In this document: positions 34,201-49,764 of the stretch, one piece after another | Layout: each line of letters starts with the position of its first letter | How positions within the stretch are numbered: the first letter of the stretch is position 1 | Assembly: GCA_033064195.1 (NCBI GenBank) | Contig: JARBJD010000011.1 | Span: 62,001-126,000, forward strand | Direction: 5' to 3' | Origin: Blattamonas nauphoetae | Lineage: Eukaryota > Preaxostyla > Oxymonadida | Length of the DNA: 64,000 bases | Made by a program: the position numbers and the translations under genes | Notes under the pieces: generated by a model | What the model was told of the DNA's origin: nothing | Seen by the model: only the letters and a program-made list of their open reading frames with translations | Databases searched by the model: none

Positions 34201-36242
34201 TGACTTTCCTCTCGAATGACATGGAAGAGAAACGACGCCACAACGAATCATTCGGTGGAAGTGACGAAGAGCAGTCGCTATACGAAGTTGGAGAAAATGA
34301 GGACAAAGACGATGAAGAAACTGACAGTGAAGAAGAGACCGAGGAGTCCGAACAGTCCAACCACATCACTCCGTCCGAACAGGCGTCCGACTCTCAGGGC
34401 TACATCACGCCCAACGACGAAGCAGTCTATATGCAATCATCTGCCACCATTCCCTCGCTTCTCTACCCCACACAGATGAACGCCAACATGCCACAAGGCT
34501 TCATGTGGACTCCACAGATGATGAGTCAGTGGATGGAGATGATGCAGAATTCACCCAGCGGAACCCAGACAAACCCTCTCATGACGAACGCATCGGAAGT
34601 GTATGCCCATTCACCAACTACCAAACTAGCAACGTCAGAGGGAGCAGATCATCCAGCAGTCCCCAACAAATCCCCAGAAACAGCACAACAACCGAGTCCA
34701 GATCAGAAAAAGAAGCGCTCACAACAAACCTCAGCTGATGCTGCTCTGGAACAGGAGATCATCAAGACTGGCCAAGCGATCTCCGAAGAACACGAGAATT
34801 ACGACGACATCCAGCGAGGCTTCATCCGTGGCATGATCAAAGACGAACAGTGGGAAGAGAGTCTCGAGGCATCAGTCTTGCGATTTGAGGAGACGATGAA
34901 GAATTTCCCAAAAGCAATCTCGGGCGTGTACCTTCAGTTGGAGAACATTTGCGGGTTTGTCTATCTCATCACTGGGGCTGTTGGAGCAGTCCTGGCGCTC
35001 GTCTCAATCCTCCAAATCAAAAACAGGCTCTTCGCTTTCCGTCTCCAAAGCTTCTCTCCGCTTCAGGGCATGCAGACCGCCCTCTTCGCCCTCAACCTCG
35101 CTGCACACGGCAACGACCTCGTCCTGACCGAATCCCTCGCACTCCCTTCCACGTACACTTCTCCCTATCTGAACGGCTGGTTCCATACCTCCAACGACAC
35201 CCACACTCTCTTCAATCTTCTCAACTCGTCATTCACGTTGTCAGACGACATTCAATTCACAGTGCGGCATGGACAGGATGTTGCGAGCTGGACATCAGAC
35301 AAGTATCTGAAAGGGACATCAAAAGGTTCCAACTTCGAAGTGATCGACGCACTGAAGGCAGACGAGGAGGAAGAATACTCGGCTGAGTGGGACGAGGGCG
35401 AGGACGACTACGCATCCGACCGCATCCAGCACTACAACAACGTCATCAGCCTCGACCTGCTCTACGCTCGCTGGCAGCGCAAGTTCCACACAATGCTGGC
35501 CACGGAGGAGACGACATACACGCTGGATGACCCAATCCTTTCTTTTGCAGCGACATCGCGGATGTACGATTTGCGAATCATGGAATCGAAATTGGATGCA
35601 AAACAATCACTTCAACTGAACAAGCTCATCGCAAATGTGAACGCCACAGTCCTCGCGTTCGCAATTGCTCTGACCAGCATCACCTTCTTATTTGCGACGA
35701 TCTTTGTGGCGATTATCCACTATGTCATCCGCTCCCAATCGAAGACGACCATGAACATCTTCAAATTGATCCCAGACTATTCCGACGACCTGTTCGACTT
35801 TTCTGACGCCATGCGATCAGGCCTTCCCAAGCTCGACCAGGACAGGAGTCGGTGCTGGGACACTTACTCTCTGATTGGCGAGGAGGTTCTGCGATTTGGA
35901 GACAAGGGGGAGATCAACTCCCTCTTCACCGAATTGCTGGGCCAGCTGCGGACGGAGTTCGTGACAGAAGAGCAAATGATGGCCGAATGCAAAACACTTC
36001 GCCAATCTCACATCCTCAAACACAAACGCGACCATCTTCTCATCCAGCAGCGCCTCACCATGCTCGTCGATTACATTTCTAGCAGCGACCTCAACTCTCG
36101 CTTTGCTGCTTGGTCTCATTTCTCTTCTGTTCTTGGAAAGCACTTCTCCACCCACGACCAGAAACTGGCTGAAGTGTATGCAGAAGAAATGCAAGTGGAT
36201 CGAGATTGGCTTGATGATGGATCAATGAATGAAGCCATCTGA
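31211..36242 (+). CDS. TmcB-like (tiny macrocysts-type) multi-pass membrane protein
   Basis: Five exons with introns 31328-31376, 31491-31524, 31544-31570 and 31657-31691 give 1628 aa. The N-terminal third is a bundle of hydrophobic helices. It is followed by a soluble helical section with the family's pattern: NPRILYNYSLFQFYYRREKA, then NKIYSELLNGHPNHPQLLRA and DDAAEQLILRAEAVE. Further membrane segments include YFILFLLPFELLALGVIWAG, IVIYLFVLWVAALIALVACM, FVYLITGAVGAVLALVSIL and one near residue 1430. Acidic and Ser-rich loops link them. In Dictyostelium TmcB is needed for macrocyst formation. In trichomonads and other protists similar N-terminal regions are often joined to a nucleotide cyclase. 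No cyclase domain is present here. The molecular role is unknown. Family assignment is by pattern only. Confidence 0.65.
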
Positions 36243-36433
36243 CTTTCTTTTTCAATCGCGATTCAGTGTTTTGACTCAAATATTCCGTAACATTCATCAT
36301 TTTCAGAGCTCTTCTTTATTACCAGTTTTTTCTTTGATATTGCATCTTGCTATTTTATGTCGACCCTGATTTGTGGAACAAGTTTATCCGATCCTCCCAT
36401 TGCCTTTATTGTGATTCGATCAACACCCACCGA

Positions 36434-39400
36434 ATGAGTGGGAAGGAAACCTTCCCTGTATGTATTGTTTTCTGTTGAGATGAATGCTTTGTCGACCATT
36501 ATAATCATTTTTTTGCTCCGTTATTCCCCTCATGTACTTTCCTATGCCAATCTTCTCAACCCGAAAGTCCGATCATCCTCGGAAGGTCTTGGCCCTACCC
36601 GCAAATTCTGTTATCCATCCCATTGCTAGTAGTATGCCCTTTGGTATTGATGATAGTAAATTACTTTTACTTCAATCTTTGACTCACAATTGCTCACACT
36701 TGAAACAGATCCGCTCCCTCCATTTATCAATCCCAACTATGATGAAAAACAAGGAAATCAGATCTTTTCTACATCATCTGTCTTTTCACTCACATTGAAT
36801 CCGGTATGCACTTCGTGAAGAAGAACAATCGAGGAATGTTTCAAAGTTTCTCATTCATCATTCGTGATTGTCAGGCCAAAAGCCTTCAAATTATCAAACT
36901 TTCTTCCATGAATATCCTCTCCCTCGCCTTTTTTGGAGATTTTTTTGGTTCTCTTCTGATTCCCACTCCATTACGAACGTCATGAACTCTCCGCTCTCCT
37001 TCTGTCTCTAGAATCAGAATACAACGGTCATATCACATCCAGTTGCACTGTCGCCATCTCCTATCCCCTTTGGAGACACCGAAACAACTGTCCCAGGGCG
37101 TACTCTCCATAACATCCCCCAATTTTACTCGAATTCACCAACCCAAACTGTCCTCCATCTTCCGTCAACTCTCTCTCCCATTCCTCCACCAATCCAACAA
37201 ACACAGTTTCTCCCCTCTCTCTCCCCCTCGACTCAAACCTTTGAATTTTCATCGACTTTTCCTCCTCCGTCCACATCGCCTCCCTTTTCTTCGTACATGG
37301 GTGAGCCACCCCCTTCTTCCTCTCCATCAGGTGTTCCAAAGCTCTCGCCATCCATGTCTTTGTATTCAGGATCTTCACAATCTGCTTATCTTAATCACTA
37401 CCTTGTCTCAACCCAATCGTCACTATCGGGACAGGACCGCTTTGGTGTCACACTCTCTCCGCTGTCACCATCACTGGAGATTACGTCGCCTGGTGTTCAT
37501 ATGTCAGATTCAGGAAGGTTTGAAGTTCTCACTGAAAAGTTTCAAAATGATCTCTGCATATTCTCCTTTTCTTCTGGTTTCAATTCGTTATCTTCACCTC
37601 AATGATTGTGCAATTCATTTTCTTCTCATTTTTATCATTTTTCAACATAGTTTTCCGGATCATCACGATGGTCGGGGTTACCACTCCCGTTCATACTATC
37701 CAACCATCACACGTGGACATCGCTCCTCCACACGATCATCCCGTGGGCGAAGGGGACATGGAATTGGAAAAGGGATGTGGATTGTGCACGGTGATCACGG
37801 AGGAAGTGACGGCGAATCGGCGTCTCGTTCGGAGTCGCAATCGCAAACTCCTGCCCAACTTAACTTGAATATTGACGAGAATATGCTTGATTCGTCCTCA
37901 TCGTCTTCCACATCACTTCCATCACCTCAGAACTCCCCAATGAATTCCAAGGCCAAAGCGAATGGTCGGGACAGGGGAAGGGGAGGGCACGGGACCCACA
38001 AAGAGCACCACTCAGGAACCGGCAATGGGACAGGTTCAAAACACTCGGGGACGCATCACGGCACAGGGGGTTCTTCGGAGTCTGTCCTTCATTTTCCGCT
38101 CATCTCTCTCGTCCTCGTTCAGCACGAATCTTCCAATCATCCCAGTCAAAAGAAAGCGAGGCCGACCACGCAAGTACCCACTGCCCGACCAACTCGTGCA
38201 GAACGAAGGCATCATCATTCAGATCAAGAAGGAGAGCTCCATCCATCCAGCCACAATCACAAACATGTCGAGCTATGGAACAAGGTCTGCTATCTCCCCT
38301 CTCCAGTCACATCCATCCTCCTCTTCCTCTTCCTTCAAGTTCCTTCATTCCCTCTGTCCAAGTCAATCCATCCATTTCAAAACTCATCCACGGCGACGCT
38401 CCCACTCCACAGGCACTCACCTCGTCCTCTCCACACATCCAAGTCACTGAACGACGGCGCGGACGCCGGGCGAAACCAAAGCCGACGGAGTCGTCGAAAG
38501 CTTTCAGTTCGGAAGAGCTGATGAACTTCATTCTGGACCAGGCCCCGAACCTTGTCTCGACAGACGATGAAACAAAGAAACCGTCGCAGTGGGGAATCAA
38601 GTTGACACGCACCAACGCTCAATCACCCGCTTTCGTACGTGTTCCGGGGTTATGTAATGACGCAGACCTTCCAGTGGGGTTGAAGGGATGGGTAGTAGCA
38701 ACGGACATGTTGTTAGAATTTGAAGTGAACATGGCCGAACAAAAGCCTATAAATGCGAAAGAGCCGGAGATGGAGACAGTTGAAGAGAAAGAAGAGATGA
38801 TGAAGGATGAGCCAGAAGGGTCACCTCCATCCACACAGCCGAAGCTCGGAGTTGTGAATGTGAGAGAGGTGCGACTGGGAGAGAAGCACACTATTCCAAT
38901 TCCCAACCCAACACAGTCACATCTGACAATCATTAACGATATCCTCACCGAAGAGCGGGTCATCCGTCTTGTTGACGAAGCAGGTGGAGATGCGAAGGGT
39001 GTCGAGGTGAAGGAGGAGGAAGGAGATGGTTGGGAGAGCTTGTTCGAAGGGGAAGACGACCACGATGACGCTGGGAAACCGAAGCGAAGGAGCCAGACAA
39101 AAGCACACGATGCGCACAAGCAATCACCGCCACATGAAGATCACGGAGAACCAGAGATTGAAAGCGGAGCAGCGGACGTCCCATTCGAAGACGGCAATGG
39201 AAACATCCTTCGAAAGCGGTCGACTCGGAAGGGACGCGGACGGACGAGTTGGTACGAAGAGTTCAACATGGACACTTCAGGAAAGCTACCGACTGAAGCG
39301 CGAGCCAAGGTGAAGCGGAAAGAAGAGGATGGAAAGGAAGCAGCGAAAGAGGCCGAGAAGAAGGAAGCACCAGAAGAGAAGGGAGACAAACAGGCGGTTC

Positions 39401-39825
39401 CCAAGGCTCAGACAATCCCGATCTTGCATTCAGTTCAGACTACCCCCACACACCCCCACAACACTCCACTTCAGCTCACCCACCAACCACACCTCACCAT
39501 CCCCGCCACACACCAAAATTTCACGCGTGTTTCGTTATCACAAGCCACCCTCCAACACTCGTCCACATCTGCCTTCAAACCCTCCAGCTTCATCGCCCCA
39601 CCGTCGGCCCTTCCCATCCACCTGCCTCCCCCGTCGGCCTCCCTCTCGCTCAAACAGAAGGTGCGGGACAGACCCCCACGCTTGGTGACCTCTCACACGG
39701 CAAATCCATCGCCTTTTGTTCCGCAGCATCGCCTACAAGTTCCTGCCCCCACCAACCCCTCTCCTTTCCACGCCCAATTCGTCGGTAATCAACCGCCATT
39801 CATTCGCCCCAATCAACCACAATGA
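36434..39825 (+). CDS. AT-hook nuclear protein (unknown function)
   Basis: A multi-exon gene. It starts with a tiny exon (MSGKETFP, 36434-36457), then an intron to 36567, and small exons around 36568-36657 and 36710-36802. Long exons follow from about 37018 to 39825, interrupted by introns near 37519-37651, 38082-38125 and 38281. The product is mostly disordered and Pro/Ser-rich. It has a glycine/arginine/histidine-rich zone (RSSRGRRGHGIGKG) and an AT-hook-like core KRKRGRPRKYPLP, with basic segments ERRRGRRAKPKP and RKGRGRTSWY. AT-hooks bind the minor groove of AT-rich DNA, so a chromatin role is inferred. The conserved-looking middle (WGIKLTRTNAQSPAFVRVPG) matches no family I know. Exon borders are by eye. 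The splice near 38281 could remove either 22 or 55 nt, both in frame. Confidence 0.6.
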
Positions 39826-39968
39826 CATCTCTTTTGTCTCTCACATCCTTGTTGACACAACAACTTTTTTTATCTTTTTTCACACTGGTTGTTCTTGCAC
39901 TCTCCTTTTCTTGTCGGATTCTGTCTTCGTCCATTTCCCACTATTTGTAATGTTGGTTAGATCTCTCA

Positions 39969-40910
39969 ATGTCTGAAGAATTTGACCAAACCAACGATCA
40001 TCCCGAACCTGTCGATGGTATTCCTCTTGATGGTGAGGATGGACTTCTTGTCGAAACAGAAGAAGTTGATGGAAAGCAGGCAAGCGTGGCACTCATTGCA
40101 GCAAAAGTCTCTTGCTTAATTCGCATTCATGTTATTTTCATCTTGCGGATAGGTTTTAGCTGACACTGAAATCCGAAGTGATGCAACCAAAATGGTCGAA
40201 GCTGACGAACATGCTGGGACAATTCTGAAAGGAGGAAAAGCTGCTCGCTCAGCGATTGAAACGGGTGCGACAAAACTTGGAACAGTCGTGACTTCGTTTG
40301 AACACTTTTCTTTGAAATATTTGCGATTTCTATCAGTTTTGGAGACAAACTGGCCGAGGGAATCACACCATCGGAAAAACCAGTTGAGGTGGGCAGTACG
40401 GCAGAGAACACGACTATGCTCCTTTCTAAAGGTGGCCAGTTTTATCAATTTACACAGGAGAAGTTTGCTTCCGTGTTCCGCATCGCCATTGATACGACTG
40501 GAAAGCAATTGTCTAAGACTCTCTACCAGAAATATCCAGACACTATGCGATCACCCAACATGGTCAAAGCCAGAACACTACTTCTTGGAATTGTTTCAGC
40601 CCTTATCATGGTTATTCAAGCTGTCTTTGGATTTATTTCGACACTCGTTGATTCTCTGATCAAAGCCGTAACAACAGTGGTTGGGAAGAAATTTGGAAAG
40701 AACACTGGCGATTTGGTTGGAAACGTCATCACAATCCTCATTGTTCTTTTCCAACTCTGGCTCACCTCAGCGACAATGGGCCTGAAAGGAATCGTTATCA
40801 CGTTGATAATTTCATTTCTTATCGGAACCCTTTCACGCATCGAAGATACAGGAGAGACCCAGACCCCTTCAGTTCCCGCAGAGTCCACACAGCCAGCCAC
40901 AGCACAGTAA
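39969..40910 (+). CDS. Senescence/spartin-like membrane protein (tentative)
   Basis: Three exons with introns 40107-40152 and 40296-40336 give 284 aa. An acidic N-terminus is followed by an amphipathic Ala/Gly-rich segment (TILKGGKAARSAIETGATKL and FGDKLAEGITPSEKP) that resembles the glycine-spaced helices of the plant-senescence/spartin domain. That domain associates with lipid droplets and membranes. The C-terminal half has three hydrophobic stretches: LLLGIVSALIMVIQAVFGFI, VGNVITILIVLFQLWLTSA and GIVITLIISFLIGTL. The protein is therefore probably a membrane protein, but the family call rests on composition and spacing only. No partner genes suggest a function. Confidence 0.55.
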
Positions 40911-41120
40911 CACTTTCTTTTCTTCTTTTTAGTGTCAGCAATCATTGTCTTAGACGCTCTATAATCAAACGTATTCAAATAGATGAACGTGCAATTGTGT
41001 TGTGAAAATTGTACGTGTATAATCAAAATGATAGGCTCGAGCCAAAAATGAATCAGACACGAGAAGTAATTTGAGTTGTCAGGAGCTTTGAAGATGATAT
41101 GACGTTTAATGAAAACAATA

Positions 41121-42980
41121 TCAAACAGGAGGAGGAGGGAGATCACTTGGTGGAGGAGGTAGGTCATCAGGAGGGGGTGGAAAATCGCCTGGTGGGGGTG
41201 GAGGGAGATCATCATCATCTGGCGGTGGTGGTGGAGGAAAGTCACCTAAATCAGACGATGGTGGCGGTGGGAAATTGTCGAATCCAGACGGCCGACCATA
41301 CGGCGACATATGTGCTTGCTGTGTTGAGAGAGTGACTGCTTCAACAGGAGGTTCTTCTAACTCAAACGTTTCCTCTGGAATCGGTGATGGGGGACCATTT
41401 CGTCCAAATATAGCTGATTTCTGGGCGCCAAACGCGATTGGCTCATCATCCATCCGGGGAGAGAATTGCGAATGTGGTGTCTCTTTTTGATCCGTCATTT
41501 CGAAACTATCAACGTCCTGCACTATTTGTTTGCCTCGTTTCTTGGGAGCTACATCATCTTCTGAATCAGTGTCATCATTATCTTCGTCTTCGTTGAATTC
41601 GAAGTCCAAGAGGTCAAACTCGTCTGTGTATCCAGCGAGGACTTTTTTTGACTTCTCTGAGCGCTCATACATTGTTGACGTAAGGAGGGTGATGATAAAT
41701 AAAATCAAGACAACAAGAACGACAACGCCACAAAGGATTGCGATGGTGAAGTCTGAGTGGACTCTGTTTCCAAGTGTTGTGATAATCCATTCCTTGCTGT
41801 TTTCCCAAACATCTGGGAAAACCCAAACAGGTTCTTCTTCACTGTCTTCTGGAACGGATGGAGGAGTAACCTCATTGAGGAAGTAACGGCGGATCCAGAC
41901 AAGTTGATTGAAATATGTTGTTCCACCTTCAGATGCAGCGATCTTGTCCACTGCGTGCGTTATAATATTGCGAAATCCAGCCTCCAAATAGATTGAGAAG
42001 ACGAACTGGATGATTAAGACGACGACGTTGGCGAGTGTGAAAATCAACATTTGCTTCGTTGCATTTTCAATCTTGAGAAACGTGATGATAAATCCCAGGA
42101 TTCCAATCACGATCGGAAATAGTCCACAAACGAGAGTCCCCCATAGACGTCCTGAATCATTGGAGAGCGAGAGACGAGTTGGATCATTGTACACATCTGA
42201 AAGAGCATTGAAAACGAGAGAAATATACATGAAATTGTGAGGTACAACCCGACTCCAAATTCACCAAGTCCAAAGATGATTAGTAGAGCAGAGAAGACGA
42301 AGAAGAGACTCTGAAGAGATTGACGAAAAATGAAGAAACCTTAATCAGATCCATCTTTTCGAGTTGAAATGCAGCCACTATAGGCCCAGCTAATAAGAGA
42401 ACACCAACCACAACGAGTGCTGTTCCGCAGACATTAAAAATTGAGATGAAGTTCTCGACGGCCTGTTCGTTTGTCAGATTTGCTTGAGCAACATACTGCT
42501 CAAAATAGTCCCATCGCATGAGAATTTTTGATTCGACGTTCGTTCGGAGAGCGAAACAAAAAACACCCAATAGAATCGATGCTACTCCAAATAGGATAGC
42601 AGCAAAGAAGAACAACAGAAAGAAAATAAAAGGTGGTCCAAATTTTTTTGGGGTGTATCTTAGGAAAAAATGAATTGAGCGTAGAATCAAACTGTAGCGA
42701 ATAGAAACTTGTACCACACAACAAGAGGACAACTATCGCGAGCCCAGTGATCATCGGTGGCAGATATGACATGCTTTTCGTTGTAATCATTGCTACAATG
42801 CCAAGAACAAGCAGAAGGATGCCGCATAGAGCATAGACGACGCAGAGGACGACGAGAGCAACTCGAAATAATTTGAACCTTTGATCAGGATCAAAAACAA
42901 TTTCTGGGAGAAGGAAAACTAATGTAAATTGATTGTATACTTGTTAGTGTTCGTTGGCCAGTCTGTCCTCGAACATTCAT
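41121..42980 (-). CDS. Tetraspanin-like membrane protein with [FL]PPPP tail
   Basis: Several exons. The first encodes MNVRGQTGQRTLT (start 42980), and short introns separate the rest. Seven or so hydrophobic helices are visible: FRVALVVLCVVYALCGILLL, ITGLAIVVLLLCG, FIFFLLFFFAAILFGVASIL, ALVVVGVLLLAGPIVAAF, VCGLFPIVIGILGFIITFL, LIFTLANVVVLIIQFVF and IAILCGVVVLVVLILFIITL. The first four, with a loop of about 60 residues before the fourth, recall a tetraspanin, but no CCG signature loop is seen. The cytoplasmic tail is acidic and then carries six [FL]PPPP words, each followed by Asp, Ser or Gly. FPPPP-type motifs bind EVH1 domains of Ena/VASP proteins, and polyproline binds profilin, so a link to actin is inferred. 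Start and inner exon borders are less certain than the long 3' exon (41121-42230). Confidence 0.6.
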
Positions 42981-43159
42981 TCTGATCTGCCCCTTTGATT
43001 TCACTTTTCGTTGTCGATTCCACAACGGTGAGTCTCTGGAATGGGGAAGTTACATAAGGATTTCACAATCCTCTCACTTCTCAAGCGTTTTTTATGACCA
43101 GGGAGACAGTCCAGTCACAGTCTTCATGAGGAGTCTCCGAAAATAAGGGAGGATCAACA

Positions 43160-45297
<2,138 letters not shown>

Positions 45298-45494
45298 TCT
45301 ATATCTACTTGAGAGTGTCTCTATGTCATCTAATTTGTTCTCCAAAATAATAGTTCAAGTCTTTTGTCGTTCCAAGTCGAAATGGGTAGCTCCCATTTCC
45401 CTTTTCTTTTCCATTTCGCAAGTATGATTCATATGTGAGCGAAACTGTTCAAAATTAGTCTGGAGGAGGTACGAATGAGTCCATTATCAAAAAC

Positions 45495-48400
45495 ATGGAC
45501 ATATCTCAGGCTGAAATGGAATTCACCCTCCCATCTTCATGTTTCTAGATTTTTACTTTCATTTTCCTATAAATTCATCAAATGATTTCTCCTCTAAGAC
45601 ACATATCTCTCTACAACAGAAACAACTCCATCATTCACTCAAGAAAAAAGCGTTCACAGATTATGGAAGAAATTCGTTACTGTCAATCACTTTAAGCAAC
45701 ATTTTTCTGATATAAAAGAACGTTTGCTTGCTATTTATTGATTGATCACTCGGCAATCGTTTTTCTCTTCTCAGAGAGTATTGAACACTTAATGTCTCTC
45801 TCAAATCGATATTCGACACTACCATATCGTCCTTTTGTTCAGATACTCCAAATTGGCATGCGTATGCGTTTAATACACCCTCAAATCATTCACAAACCAC
45901 ATCTATCTCTCAACTTCTCTTTTTAATCAATAATGTATCATCAATCGACGCTTTCAAATATAACCATAGCAAATATGACAAAAATATCCAGTATTCCAAA
46001 GGAAGAATCGCTGTTTATCACAACAGACGTCCTTGAAAATGAAACCCTCAGAACACACCTAAATGACTTGGAAGCAGAAAAATCTCCACTCAAAGAAGAT
46101 GTATGATCTTTTTTTATTCATTTTCTTCTGTGATATCATTTTCTTTGCAGTATCTTACACTGATGACACTGGAACTCTTTGAAGCTGTTGATTTTCTCCA
46201 CAGAGAAGGGATAATCCTTGGAAATCTCGATCCAACAACGATATTTCTAACTCATGACCGTCATATTAGAATATGTTTGTTCATTTTTCAGATCATCGTT
46301 CTCAGCACAATATTACTGTCATTTTCTCGATCTTCCCTTCACTCCAAACAATTCGTTTGCTGCACCAGAAATCCTAACTGGAGACAAGTATCGACCTTCA
46401 TCTTAAGATTGTCACGTCTTCGTTTTAGACCGTCCAAGGCCTCAGACATGTACAGTCTGGGACTGATCATCGTCCTCCTCCTCCAATCTGCAGTTCCGAA
46501 TCGTATGGAATCACTCGACCCTCACACGATCCCTCCTTATTTTGGAGGCACATGTCGTGAGATGCTGGAACGAATGATTAGTCCAGTTTGTCTTGTCTTA
46601 CTCAGATAATCTTGTTTCATATCGTGTCAGGATCCAACTCAGCGACCCAACACTGAAGACGCGTGGGATGAGTTTTACTGGCACTTTGAGGCAACCGCTC
46701 TCAGTGGTTTATTTGATCCAAACAATTGTGTGAACTGTTCTCGTGTATACTTCCAGATATCATGTTGGAGCCTGTCTCACACTCATCTTCGTCATTCTTT
46801 CATGTCGAAGACATAACAACACATCGCTCATATTCACTCCAGATTTTTCCTCCGTTGAAGGAAATAACGTCATTTCCTTCTTCATCTCCGCCAATTCCTC
46901 TCGCTCAGCTCATCACCGAGGCTCCCACGCCAGAAACGTACTTCACAGACCATCCGATCCCATCGTTCGCCGATGTCCAGAAAGCCATGGAGCCATTTCT
47001 TCAGTCGTATTACCGCTTTGCCTTCTGTGCTGATGCAATGTGCGTCCGTGACGGTCGGCTCTTCGTATTTGGGAATCGGTCGAGTGTCTATCCTTTCAAA
47101 CTCATCTATCTCAACGACCCTGCGCCGAAGGCAACCTCGCAGCTCATCCAAGAAATGGTTAACAACTACTACCACATGCAGAAGTTCCTGTTGTCGCAGA
47201 ATCTCCCTCTCTTCTGTCCAAGTGTCGAAGATCTGGTTTGTCAGGGAAGCTCGAATATTGTGTACAGTCTGTCGATTTCCGTCCTCATCGTTCCTTCCTC
47301 TCATTGTAGCAAGTGTTTCCATCGCACATCACATCGCATCTGCGAAGATCGCGACAAATGTCACACATGATCAAGTCATGGACCATCTCACTGTTCTCAT
47401 CCGCATCCTCCTCTATCCAGAGCAAGGTATCTGTCTCTCTCCGCTCATCCTTTTCAAGATCCACAGTATGTGATACTCTCTGAAGGTGAAGAATTCATCC
47501 AACCGATGTGGGGTGAGTTTATCGAGCGAATATTGCGAAAAGTGTGATATTTGAACGATGATTGATTTGTGTTCCTCTGATTCTGTTCAGCAATTAAAGT
47601 TAGATTCGCTTCCAGATGAAGTCATTCTCACAAATGGGAATACATTTGTCCCAGTGACTAGCCCACGTCCGAGCGTATCTCCACTCCATCTTCGTGAGCT
47701 CCTTCAACATGGGTCACAACGGACACTTCACCCACACATCATCTCTCACACACTTCACTTCAATCTCTCATCAACTCCATGCTTCGTTCCATATGTCTCC
47801 CGCGAGATCATCCCAGCCCTCGCAAAACGGATTGAGGAGGATCCGGATATCGACAACACATTCAGAGCTGATCTCATCGCCCTCTTTCTGGAGTTCATGA
47901 ACCACAACCGACTCTTTTTGAACGAATTGGACCAACTTCCGCAGACTTTCTTGGCTTCGATATTCGAATGCCCGCCCCTAAACATGGATTGGTATCCAGT
48001 CATGTTCTACAACATCTTCGCAACACTCTTCGGATCGAGCTGGATTGTTGCTCAGTTCCAAACCAACCTTCCCAAGCTGTTGGTCAGATGCTTTGAGAAG
48101 GCGCCAGAGAACCAACTGAATTCATGCCTGAGCCTTCTCTACTACATCATCATCGACCAGGAACGAATCACAGTGCCAGAACAAGAAGGAGAGAACCCTG
48201 AAGACCTCGTCCACATGTCTCATAAGGACTACGAGGCATGGCAACAGCTCGGACTCATTACTGTCTTTCTCGACAGATTCGACTCAGTTCGGCATCCCCT
48301 CGCGAAGATGCAGCTTGCTATCCTCACTGCCACACTCCAACTTGGAATCAGGAGCCAGCAAATGCGAATCTTGTCGTATCTGGAGTGGCTTGTTGATAAT

Positions 48401-49764
48401 TCTGTGTATTATTCCCATCGTGCTGCATTTCTCCTCTCCCATCACTATCGACTCGACGTGCAGACCGAAATGCTCACCTTCATTCACTCACCGACACACA
48501 ACCGCTGCATTAAACTCGGCGGTATGTTCCACCACGCATCCAAACAATGTGCAGCTCGAGTGCTGTGTATGACTTTTTTTTTTGAATTCATTGACAGCTG
48601 AACACCTTGAGGCCATCACCAACCTCACCATCGAGAATAAAATCGATCTCCCTCTTCGAAAGCTCATCTGGGCTCTCGTTGAGAGAATAATTGGTACTCG
48701 TGGTCTGTTCAATTTCTATTTTGTTGAAAGTTATCTCAGATGAAAAGTCTCCCCGTGACACTATCGACTTGTTGGGGAAGTGGCTCTTCTCAGAAATCCA
48801 AAATTCTTTCTGTGCGTCTGTTGTCTTTCTTGGATTCATCTCTCCATCACTCACCGTTTTACAGAGAAGATCCAATGCTGTTCTCTCTTTTTGGGTCGAT
48901 CGTGTCGAACGGTGGAGCCAATTATCTCCTCTCACACACCAGGGGCAATCTCGGAAAATGGATTGCAGCCGGATTGAACTCCAGTTTGTTCTGAGTGTTT
49001 TTAACTTTCCCCAGAAAATTACCAAACCAAGCACAACTGCACAGATTCGATTTATAACATCGGGGCTGGGCACTATATATCTGGGACGAGAGACTCTCCT
49101 ACCCTTGACTTTACGCTGTTTCTCGGCATGTCTTTCATTGATGGGTCACTCTCGTCTAGATGAACATATCGTCCCTGCTCTTTTCATGGAGATCAGAAAA
49201 CGGAGGTCTCGAGCATCGACAGTGTCAAGCATCCGGTCTGGCTATTATCGTCTTTGATGTAATTTCCAGTGGATTGTTCTCATGTTACAAATCGGTTCTC
49301 GTCCCAGATTCTCCGTTCTTCAGTTTCCTCCTGGAAACTATTCCTTCTTTACTGACGTTTCCCAGTACTGAAATGCGTGGATTTGTCTGGGGTTTTGAAT
49401 GTCTTCGTGTCATGCCAGGTGTGTTGCGTCACATCATCACACTCTGCTTCTCCCCTTCTGAACAGGGAATGCCTGGATCTCAGCCACGTCAGGGTGGCTT
49501 TCTTTTTTCAATGCACTTCTCGTGAAATACGGACAAAACAAACAGTGTGCTTCTTACCACCACTTTCCCTCACTCATCTCCAGTCTCCCACTTGCGAAGG
49601 CTCTTCAGGGACAACTGAACCAAGTGAGCACTTCTCCCAACAGTGATGTCCGTCGCCTTGGCGACAACTTTCTTACTGTTGATTCTTCAGGACTTGTCGC
49701 GAAGGGAAATGTGTGTTTAGAGATCGCCGAACACATGGTCTTTTCCTACCGTCGTATTTTTTGA
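45495..49764 (+). CDS. Pseudokinase with helical-repeat C-terminus
   Basis: A gene of ten or more exons. The 5' end is uncertain: coding-like fragments such as LWKKFVTVNHFKQHFSDIKE lie near 45650-45720 and the start may differ. The part from 45960 is a protein-kinase fold: SLFITTDVLENETLRTHLND, ELFEAVDFLHREGIIL, then LGNLDPTTIFL in place of the catalytic HRDLKPxN, and SDMYSLGLIIVLLLQ for the DxWSxG region. The catalytic loop lacks the HRD aspartate, so I expect no activity. A 29-nt intron (about 46723-46751) joins it to a long all-helical region, for example SIAHHIASAKIATNVTHDQV and REIIPALAKRIEEDPDIDNT, probably ARM/HEAT-like. ULK4 and STK36 have a comparable kinase-plus-repeats layout. The gene ends convergent with the coiled-coil gene, 117 bp away. 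Confidence 0.6.
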
